64,000 nt of DNA, from the NCBI RefSeq assembly GCF_964355755.1, contig NC_092672.1:9978501-10042500 (forward strand), read 5' to 3'. Both the position numbers and the translations under genes were made by a program. The notes beneath the pieces are model-generated. The model did not search any database. It had not been told where the DNA came from and saw only the letters and a program-made list of their open reading frames with translations. This DNA is from Antedon mediterranea. Taxonomy: Eukaryota; Echinodermata; Crinoidea; Comatulida; Antedonidae. Positions 24,901 through 36,900 of this stretch are shown piece after piece (the first letter of the stretch is position 1; each line of letters starts with the position of its first letter).

Positions 24901-27900
24901 AGATCAATTCACATTGATTAAACTTTCAACATGCATGTTTGAATAATATAAATAAAAGGAACTTGCACTGAGAATATGTTGTGTAAGACCCTTACATTAC
25001 ACATCCATCCAACCTTAATTAAGTTTCCAAGATGATGTGGTCCATTGAGAAAAGAGTTTTTTTTTAAAGAAGTTTTAAAATCATAATTATGAATATTATA
25101 ATACACGTAAATTCCCTCTGGCAACTTGTGTTCCTATTTTTTATTTGCTGTGTTGAATGTTGTACCTAATTAGATGGATGGACGTTACGAGGAAAGTATC
25201 TGATGCATGGGTTAAATTGGTTGAAAAACATAATTATGGAATAACTATTAAAGAAAATCTTACTGAGGCGAGCATTAGTGTCTGGACAAGTGTCTGTAGC
25301 CACACATTTCACATGTGCGGTGGGCGCAAAAGTGGAAAAGGGTGTCAACACTTATGATTGTGTTACATAATCTTCTACGTGATTTCACTGTTACTTTACT
25401 TTGAGTTTATTACAGTTTGAATCGTCTTCATTTTTTTCCTTTCCTTTTCTTAGAAAATGAATTAAAAAACAAATAAGCTCTCTTTTTTTGTGTTGATTTA
25501 ATAATGTTGTAAATCTGTATTTGTTGGTCAGGAATTTTTAATATGATTAAATGTTTGGTAACTTTTTTTATATTTTGTTCATATTTTATACATTAAATTA
25601 CTTTATTATACGATTTTATAGTACAGGTATAATAGTTTGTAGTTTGTAATCGGTAAACTGTAGGTACATAAATGAATTGTAATTTTCTAAATTCCAAATT
25701 TATGTTATTATTGTTGCTTCTTTGTTTTGTAGTTGATGTATGTGTGATGTTTAACTCTTTATTTCAATATGTTAGTTGTTTTTTTTTTGTATATTCCAAC
25801 AGTCAATAAGTAAAAAGAAACGCACATACTAACACAATAAATCGTTCATCCAATATACTATCATGATCTACATCACATTCAAAATTCTAATATATTATTA
25901 TGCGAGGCCTTGATGGGATTTGTATTACGCAACTTGTTACTCAAAAAGCTACTGTACGTTTACACGTAATCCGTAATGATCTGTTGCCACTGCTTCAGGA
26001 CATTGCAAGTGAATTAACTTTCACATATTACATAAACCGCAAGCCGAGTACATTATGCGCAATTAGAAAACGCGCTGAAATCTAGTACGTGTTCGTCTCG
26101 TTCACTATAGATGATACCCCTGGGCTCCGCCCCGGGTATTCAGCATTTAAATACATTTTCTAGAAATCGATTTTTACTCGATTAATATATTTTTATCATC
26201 GTTCTGTAAACATAACGGTAAAGGGCGGGTACGCTGTTGGAGCAAGAAATATAAACCAATGAACACGAACAATGTTTTTATAAATATGTATTTAAAGACA
26301 CCGTTTAGATCTAATTTAAGATCACAAACTATATTTAATCTAAAAATAATACTATATGGTCCTATTGCGATAACTTTTTCGTCTTTAAATGGTTAAAAAT
26401 GTAAAAAATAAGTTGATTATAATAATTATAGCGGCCCGCTATAAATCCCAAAATGCATTGCGCGCGCATTGATATTTTTCTTCTGTAATTCACCCACTTT
26501 TCGATCGGTCGTGAGGCCAAATCAAATGGAAGACTCCTAACTTTTCAGAGAAAATACCGGGTTTTCCCCAATTTGTATCAAAGGAGTCTGGCAAAAATAG
26601 AAAGACAATTAATGCAGTAACTATACAACGTCAGGCTAGATATATAGCTCGTGTACGATGTTCGTACGTTACCGATGTTTACCAGCTAGGCCTACAAAAC
26701 TAAGCCTAGCTAGGCTAGGCCTAAAGACCGTCCACGAGAGGTCAGTTGCCGCGAGCTACTTAGGTAGTGCATTGTTTATCACTTTTTTATCATAATTTAC
26801 CATAAAACGTACATTTAAGACAAGGAATGACCTGGTTTAATGTTTTATCTATAAAAGTAATATATATGTATTATTTTACAAAACTTCACAAATTGTAGGG
26901 AAGGTGTCTTTAAGTAAGATTTATTTTGTAGGCCTAGTCGTGTGTACAACTGAGAGAACTGAATGTTTGAATGTAGATATTTGGTATGACTGCGGTATCT
27001 TGATTTTGCTATACAGTAATAAAGGAAGGCCTTCGGAACCAGAGAGAGTTTTTCACAAAATAAGGGTTGTCCGTAGTGTTAAAATAATGTATTTCTTCTT
27101 ATTTATTTCACAGTAAAATATCTCTATAGTATAGGTGGTATACACTGAATAAAGGTTTTCTGTAGTTTTCTAAGTGTTAAAATGCATATTCTCCTTGTTC
27201 GTTTTACTGGAAAGTGTCCACTTAAAGATGTAAAATTATTATTTATAGATATTCATTTTGTGATTCTTTAAACCGTACAAAGACATTACAAAACGATTAT
27301 CCAGACTTATTAGCAATCACATACTATTATTGACAACTAATAAACCTTTTTTACAATTAAAAATCGATCGTTAACAAGTAATTTAAACATAATTGTTCAT
27401 AATGTTAATAAAATCAAATTGTTAGGAAATTATTCATTTATTAACTAAGCGTAATTTCTTTCTTCTTTTTGCTAAAACATTAATGTTAGACATAAGTTAC
27501 AATTTAATTTTGCAGTAGGTAATGTGCACTGTGCATGCATTAATAATAAAGATTAAAGTTCTTCTATGATATATTTATCTACCACATACAAAACCAACAT
27601 TATGGTTAATAAGGATATATATGAGTAATTTACATAGATAATATTGAACAATTTATGCGATTTTAGAAAGCTACTAATTATGGCACGGTCGGTACTTTTT
27701 TTTAAACAATCATGTATGTAAGATAACTTCTTATCAGTTTTGATGAAATTCAATACTTTAAAAAAAAGTTAAAAGTCACTATCACAAACTGGTATTGGCT
27801 AAAGCCCTGTGGCCGTATTTACCAATCACACTTTAGAGTAAGAGAAACATTTTTTCTTAAAATTAAGAAAAAATCTCCTACCTAAGTGAATGAAATTTAA

Positions 27901-30900
27901 GGAAAATACTTAAAATTAAGGGAAATATCTCACTTAGGTGTGAATATAACCATCTTCTCTGTCGTGTAATCCTTCTTTTGCTGGTGTGTGACCCATGTTC
28001 CCTGACTTATTTTTACTCCTCCCTTGTTTGTAATAACCTCTTTCATAAGTTTTCATTTTCATTGATCTTATTTTTTCCTGGTTTGGAACGTTTTTGGTGT
28101 AATGAGCTCACTTCTTCTTCATCCTGGTTTCCAAGCTTACTCTCTAGTTTTCTTCCATCCCACACTATCCTTCATGATTAAATGTTTAATCTTTCTTCTT
28201 TTGAAAAAGAACGTTCTAACGAAGAACAGCCTATTTTGTTTTATTGTCGTCACAACAATTCTTTCCTATCTGTATAATATGTTAGCCGAACTTCAACTAT
28301 GTCTGCAGTTATCCATCATCCTTACAATCATTTCTTTGGTTTCAAAGATAACTGTAACCACCGATGTTAGCCGCAGCATCACCTCAATCCAAAGATGTAC
28401 TCTTTTCACAACGCAAGTCATTACTTTTTTTTATTCAGAGTGACTTCTGTTAGCCAAGATTCTGTCCGAATTAACGTTTCTTGTATTTAAAACAAGTTAA
28501 TTGATTTTCTCCGGGAAACCACCGTGTTAACTGATTTATTCCATTTTGACGTTATTCTAAGAACAGAAAGAGCCGTTTTAACGTGTATACAGTCATTGTT
28601 ATGTTGAAGTCATAAATTCTACCGACGACCAATTCATCATATTATTTTTATTTTACGATAGACCTCTACTGCGTTTATTATTCGAATTATGTAAATTGTA
28701 ATGCACCGGTAGCGTTGACATACATATTCAACGACTAAATGTTATCAACTTCAGCAATCCAGCCTTACGTGGATATTTTCTGTGAAGCGTAAAGGGCATT
28801 CAATGTGGAGCAATACAGGAATGCATTTCAGTTTCAGATTCAGGGTGTTAAAATTGAAATAGAAAATGAATTTTTAATGGCCAAACGTATGAGCTGTTGA
28901 GTTGATCAGTTTAGAAACACTCAACCAAGACGAATAATTTCAACACACTCTGTTAAATAAGAGATTATTCTAAATTCAAATGCAAATTTTCTTCGCGTTA
29001 TATTTACCTTCCTCTCATTATAGTAGTTTCAGTAAATAACTTTAGCAGAACCGGCCGCTTATGGAGAAACACAATATTATTATTATTATGAACAGTACTA
29101 ATATTTATTTACCACCATCTGTACATACATGTTTCTGTTGTATATTTGTGAATTGTCATTCATAATTCTATTGCATTGATATGTTATACTGCTGGCAAGC
29201 CACGTGTGGATGTACCATTACTATGTGTGCCGCTGTTTTGAAAGCGTTTTCCGAATAAATTATCATTATTATATAATAGAATAAAGAGATAGAAAACCCC
29301 CTGACAGAAAATACAGTGATACATTGAAATTCCATTAAAATTCAAATGATGATCTATGTTTTATTTAAAGTAAACCCCGTGTATATAATATGGGTTTTCT
29401 TTGCATTGTGGTGGTTGTAGTGTTATAATAATAACATTATATTTCCCCATGGTTTGATTTCCTATTTTTATGCCACATTAATTAAAGTCATATAATGTTT
29501 TGTTATAACGTAACATTAAAATAATGTTATTACTACGTGCGTATTACTAAGTAAATCGGACGCCGTGTATATGTATTTCCAACGCATTGTGAATCTGTAA
29601 CCACCGATCAACAACATTTTATGTTGACAATGATAACCAACACATATGTACTGTAACCATCGCGTTTAAAATTGTAACCATGAACGATCGCCAATACATT
29701 GTAACCACCGGTCACCAATTCTAACAACGATAACCAACACGTTATGAATTGTAACCAACGCGTTATGTATTGTAATCAATGAGTTATGTATTGTAACCAA
29801 TGAGTTTTGTAACTCACTAATACATTATAACCAACTACATGTATTACCATTATTTTACCAACGAACGATAAAAACACGTTATTGTTGTAACCAACCATCA
29901 CTAACACGTAACGCATCGTAAAAAATGATAATAACCATACGCTTTGTATTACAACGATAACCAACGCCGTGGTTATCGGCTAATTAAAATAATAAAACAA
30001 CAATAATTGTGTATATACGAATTATGAAATTATTCAGTGCAGCAATAAAAAAAACATATTCGTGTACGATGTCGATAAACTTAAAATGCTTTAGGGCACT
30101 TATTTAATGTAAGCGGATCAATAGTACATAGAATTAAAGGCAAAAATGGTAATTATATACTTTCATTTTTTCCATAATAATTATCAACTACTGCATCTGC
30201 TGCAGCGTTTGTTTTTTTTTATTTGCCCTGAATATGTTTGAAATATTTAAATGTTTTAATTTTTACTTAAATATAAATTCAACCGGTTACTGACTTAATC
30301 ATTTTTGTTAATAATAAAGAAACATAATTATGTATCAATTATTTCGGTCAACAAACAATGGTATCCGATACGCCCTCTATAGTTTCTGCCTTAACCTAAT
30401 AGAAAAAAAATAATGCATCCGGCACCTTTCATATTGTAAAATATATTACTATCGTGCATTCAAGTTTTCTTTTGTTTATAAATTATCTAAATAAGTTAAA
30501 AATAAGTATTGTTCACGTACTGATATCATACTGCTATACTAACTTTATAAAACTCTTTAATTACTTGATCAGTATAAGTTATATTATTAAAAGTACGTTT
30601 CAACAAAAGGATGATTGATGGAAATGTTGTGAATGAACATCCATTATAAGAACACGCACAATCTTACTTGTAGCAATTCTATAATTGCTAAACAATGCTT
30701 TTGGCATTATGTAAATAAATATAAATATTTATAGGTTTTATTTCAGACTGTTCGGGTCCTACATATCATTTAGTATCTATTATCAATATTAAAAATGTAT
30801 AGGCGTGACAGTAGGCCTCTAGCATAATGGATATAAAGACGAAGACATTTATGTAATAGTAAAATCGTTTAATGCTATAACTCATTAATAATAATCGTTA

Positions 30901-33900
30901 CCGTATGGTTTCAATGTAATTTTATGCTTTTATTTTCAATTTAATTTTATGCCTAAAATAAAAATGGTCGTTTATAATTTTACTTATTTTAATTAATATT
31001 CATTATATTATGGTTTCAGTATACAGTAAATTCCCTAAAATATTTTACGTATAGTTTATTTATGCATCAATTTGAAGTAAGACTCTTCAATGCCTGATTA
31101 AAATACGATCCATGGGCACTGTACAAAAAAACAACACGTAATCTGCTTTAGTTGTTCTAATTAATATTACTCGTCATGGTTTCTAAATATAATTGCCATA
31201 CAATACATGATTTTTATTTGTTTTCAATTTATTAAAAGCGCAAACTGTTTTTTTTTTCAAAGTCGTGTTGTACTTTATTATATTTTTTTTTCAAACACAT
31301 AATCATTACAATATTGTAAAAACTTTAGCAAGACAATTTGATGGTATCTGTAAAATTCATTACAAGATCATTTTAATGAGATCTTTTATTTTATTAGTAT
31401 TGACAAAATGAATATTGGTCATAAACGCAGTTTTAGAGAGTAGCAATAAAACAATTATAGCCTATGGGTTTTACCAATTGTACGTGACATTTGTTAGGTT
31501 AGCCATATGTGTAAGATACTGTATGTACGAACAACAATAACAAACACAACTAACAAAACCGTATAGGAACAACGAAGAAAGTATTTTATATTATACATTA
31601 AGTATTACATTAAGACCAACTTTTTGGATTTGTATATTCTGTGTTCAGGTCATATTAAAAGTTGTATTCATTAGTGCAGGAGATGGTATATGACTTTCTG
31701 CAATCTTTAAACTAAAATTAATAGAGGTATTAAAATAGATAATAATATTAATCTAAAATAATTATAGTTTTTAATGTTTTATTAAATATAACGATATAAT
31801 GAGAGCACACACATGCAAGTGTACTAAAGTGACAATGTTTGTTCTGCAAATTCTGTTTTGAAATTCAGTCACGATGCAGGAAGTTTAGAAAAGACTAACA
31901 TATATACTATCTTGAGTACGTACGTATTACTTTGATAGAGGCCTTTTTGACAAGAGCATTGAATTATGCTTGTCGTTTTACTGTCAATACATTGATTGAG
32001 CTCTGTCACTCGTTTTTCATTTTTATTTCTTAGCTTATCTTTACAGTACGGACTAATGACCGATGTATGTAACAGGAAAAAGAAATCGCTATGTGGTTGG
32101 TAGAAAATGATGGATGGAAAAATAAATATGCCTTCTTTAAACAGTCTCCGTTATTCACTTAATTATTGTCACATTACTTTCGTATTTGTCATCATTTACT
32201 TCATATGTCCATCTGTCTCAATTTATTTAAGTACCGTAAAACTAATGAGTATTATAATACGCATTCAACCAGTTTGTTAGTTTTAAAAGAAATGCCGTTG
32301 GTTTGTTGATAATAGTGAGAAATCGATTATTCTTAAAATTAATAATACTAATAACGTATTATCAATATTATTACTTTTATCGTATCACATTAATAGATAA
32401 AATACAATAGTTACGGTATATCAGGTAAGAGCACTTTTCCCTGTGTACATACATTAACTTCGGGTCATACGATAACGTTCACCCAATTTTTCAGCGCACG
32501 TTTCTGCGTATATTAAGCATGATGACTAGTTTTAATAATATCAAAGTTGTTATAATTTCTTCAGTACTAGTTTAGTGACTGACTTGTGCATGTATGCTAA
32601 TCGAAGGGTAATGTGATAAGTTGCGAATATTCTAGTGATAGGTGAAAGCAGTAATACATTAGTTAATGAATAAGTGGGTCGATGTACTAAACAACATATA
32701 GGAAATAATAATGAAATGTATTCAATAGAAATAACAATATAAGCATTTAATGAAGAACATACGTGTACGAAGAAAAGAACGAACTCATAAACAAATATAT
32801 AAACGAAATGAAGATCCTGTTACTTTAAATTTATTTCGTTATTGATTTTGTCGCCGATTTATTGAATTATTATACCAATCATTGATCGAATTTAGTTTGT
32901 GTTCAGTTAAAAATTGAGTTTCAGTTCCGTCGCGACAAAATTCATGTTTTCATTTCATCTCTTCGCAAGACGAAACAATGAACAATTAACACATTAATAT
33001 AGATTTGATTCTCGGGCAGGATGGACATAAAATGAAAAAAAAAATAGGTTGTTGAATATTGTATAACAATATTTTATGAATATATAATACAATTATTTAA
33101 CATTATGACTGTGAGATAACACGTTCTTGATGAGAATATTTTATTAAATGTTGTTAAGATGTTACGTTGGTTGCCTGTTAACACATTGTTTAGAAGAGTA
33201 ATAAGCTTAACAATGCTTCGAAAGGGCATTAATTGATTAAATGCTGTTAGAAACGAAAGAGATATGTTGTTAATTAGTTGTTGTAAGGGACTAATGAGAT
33301 GAATGTTGTTAGTAGAAGTGTAGAAGTTATGGAATTAATTTATAATTCAATGACAATTTGTTTATAACCTTTTCAATTTTGTTCCATTATGTCGATATAT
33401 ACGGTAATTGTTTACCCGGGTGAGGGGTAATCTAGAGATAATAATTATATTCCAAAATGAAGACGAGGGATGATACAATGCAGTCTTCAGATCACAGTAC
33501 AGAGGGCTTTATTTTGAACGTGTTGCGATAAAACCACAGTCAAATAGGCCCTCACATTCAGATCCGTTTTGTATATTTGTTGGATTAATGGTACATTAAC
33601 TGTTCTTTTTTAGTTTAAAAAACACATAAAGAATATTATTAATATCGCTATAATATCTCTATCACATACTTAAACCGATGTATAGTAAGTTTATTTTAGA
33701 TATAATATGCTAACTATTCCAAAGGTGCACTTTTATCGTTCTTTAACTGTATGGCCACTGAACTTACCAAATCCTCGGTCGGCTAAGTCTGAATGTTTAA
33801 ATCCTTTTGAAACAACCAGTGATTGTTGTCAGCGGCTTTACTTTGGCCTTGATCGATTGCATTCAGACATACACATTTAAAAAATACTGTATTTAAATAT

Positions 33901-36900
33901 ACACCAAATATCAGATGCTGTGAATTGCAGTTATTAATTTAACCTATTTAGGCCTACCTAATAAAATATTTGTCAAATCCTCATATGGTGCAGGTACATA
34001 TTAAACAATGTCTGTATTAGCTCATTTAAGAAATAAAATATCGGTTTTGGCCATAACTTCTGAAAAAAAAGGGGAAAATAATAATAATTGTGTTAGGGGG
34101 CGCTGTTTTTTATCTAAGATATCAATCAAACTACTTTAAAATACCTGCATCCTACTTTTCCAAACGTGTTGAATTGTACAGCTGATTAAGAGAGAGTTGT
34201 TAAAGTTTACAGGTGGTACTTACTTAGATTAAATAACTAGCTTTGAGGTATTTTCATTCCATTCTTGATTGATTCTTGTACGGACACTTAAAAAATATAT
34301 GTTTAGTCCATTGTAACCTCTATTTTTTTTTAATGTTCTAAATATTTAGTTTTTTTTCTCAATAATAGTATACATCAATAAAACAAATCGTATGCATAGT
34401 AGTCACTGCAGATTAAATGGAATATTATTGATATTATGGAATAAACGTGGACCGAACATTAATGTGTTTCCAAAGAAAAAAAAGAACAGTGTATAGAATA
34501 TTACACACTAGGAAAAATCGTTCTGCTATTCAGATCACTTACATTTAATCATATTTTGAAGTCTATTTTGATTTATGACTTTAATAGAATTTAAAGTGCT
34601 TAAATTGGCATTGAATTGCGGGAACTGAGCGAGTTATTGCATTTAATTTGTATTTTAATTCAACACAATCTCAGCTATTAATTGATTTTTTTAACGAATT
34701 ACACTCTGGAGAATTAAAGACAATCGTATTATATAGACTCGTAACAAGATATAAAATAGAAATGAGTAACCTATGATGATGGTATCAACACTTTAACCAT
34801 GTTAAATTTTCAGACTAAAGAGTAACAATATTACAAACTGCCTGTTTGTTGTATTAATTGTAATTTGTTGTAGGGAAGCGGTGCTGTTGGTGTTCAGGGG
34901 ATTTACACCTCATACTTTACCACTGAGTTAGGTTTGTAAGTAGATCTTAATAAAAAAAAAAGAGATACAAAATTGGATCTGAACTGAAGTAATAGTTACG
35001 TCAGTTCTTGGAAAACAAAATTAAATTTACAGTAGCGAACTTTATTTGATATTTTCAATTTTCTTTCAATCCCTTAACAAACATATCTTTATTATATAAA
35101 TGACATGAAAATTACGTCCGTTAAGTTATAACTACTTACAAATAATTTCTTATTCACATATGACTTTTCTTGTGTTCCCAAGATTGTTGTAAAATAGAGA
35201 TAATAGTGTTAGTATCGCTATGTTATAGGAAACGTGTCGTGTGAATACGTTCTTAGGGATTCAATAGGGAGAGCCTACACAGAATACATTCTTGATGTGT
35301 TCACATTTTGGATCATGATTTTTTTGTTATCTTTCAGGATGAACGAAATCAAGTTTTGACGACAAATGTATGGATAGAACAGGTAATTAGATGTATTCAC
35401 AACTCTGTTTTCAATGTCATAACGTGCTACAAATACATTATCTAACCGCTGTCATATTACTTCAAATAAGACAACCAAGTATATAACACTATATAGTAAA
35501 ACTTTTTACGGCGTTCAGAAGTGTGGTTTCACCAAGCAAAATGGCCTCAAATCCCATATATTGTTAGGATCGTTTTACAGGGCCAGTATCATACTGTTAG
35601 ACTTACTAATAACAATGAATATGCCTCACATTTATTTTTGAAAAACGCCCTTTACAATCAACAGAAAACGAATAAAAATTGAGACGTTTGAATTCTTTTT
35701 GTAACGAACATTTGATTTCACATCTTGCACTATACACCATAAACGTTGTGTATTAACAATACATCATTATAATGCATTAAAAAAAATGTGTTCATTTTAT
35801 TGTATTCATGTATAGCATTGGGATGATTTAAAACTAACATGGGACCCCGTTGACTACGATGGTATTGAAATTCTACGCATTCCTGCAACGGAGCTGTGGA
35901 TGCCTGACATTACTCTTTATAACAAGTAAGTGACGACTGGGTTTGTTTACATATTTGCGTGCGTATACGTAGTAATGTGAGTGGCGTGTGGTAACACAGA
36001 CCTGTCTGAATGTTGTGTGTTAGAATGCTGCCACTTGGTGGCGTGGTTCACATAATATTTCACACATTTATTTCACACAATTATTTCCTATAATGGCTTT
36101 GATTTACCATTTATGAATGAGGGGTGTTCTTTCTGAGTTATATTGCTCTTTATAGAGTATAGGCTAATTTCGGTTTATCTAGGTTAAGCGGTACACATAA
36201 TAACGTAACGTAAAACATAGATTAAGTTAAGGGTATAGAATTGAAGTCTATGATAAAGTTTACCAGTACATGTGTACTCAACAACGGCCGAAGATTCAGT
36301 CTATAAATATAATTATCCTACGTAGCCTCAATTGTCTTAAAAAACTAGTTAGTTAGTTGATTGTTCCTACCGTTTAGTGGCAGAATTCAACCAAAGTATC
36401 AAGCCATTCATGAGTTTAACAATAAAATTTATTGAATTGAATTGAATTGAATTTAAAACGACACGACACACCAGGCTTCGAGTCGCATGTTATTTCCCCA
36501 CATTACGTTTTATTTTTATTTACATTTTTTAAAATAAGATTTCTAAATCAAAGATTAGTTACTTATGTGTTTTAATATTATACAGATGTTTTTTTTTATC
36601 CATATATTTAGTTTTAGTAATCATGACCTATTGTATTTTTCAGTGCCGATTCTGCGGACTATGTTTCGAATAGTCGAGGATCTAACGCACTAGTAAACTT
36701 CACCGGAAGTGTTTCACTTTGGTCAAAGCCAACTTTAGTGCGTAGTGTCTGCAAAATTGACATTAAATACTTCCCATTCGATATGCAAGAATGTAAAATG
36801 AAATTCGGTTCATGGACTTACACAAGCTACGAGATGAATCTACTGAAAAAGAAACAGTTGCCAGATATGTCCGGCTACATACAGAACGAACAATGGGACC

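Larger units (their letters stand above)
20997..35337 (+). other. nAChR intron 2 (14.3 kb)
   Basis: Phase-0 intron between VEM and DERNQ. No exon is missing, since the protein reads continuously across it. It holds the TTAA MITE, 24-bp repeats, a LINE-like tail, a MITE with GGTTCCCACTAG ends, a TCGG repeat, a CpG-richer patch, degenerate TGTAACC repeats and long AT-rich stretches. I see nothing recognisable in 30.0-34.9 kb. Confidence 0.8.

Noticed and set aside
25900-26085. 61-codon open frame in nAChR intron 2
   Set aside because: No recognisable domain, splice context or repeat partner beyond a shared 15-bp string (GCCTTGATGGGATTT) with 48509-48522, which is too short to interpret.
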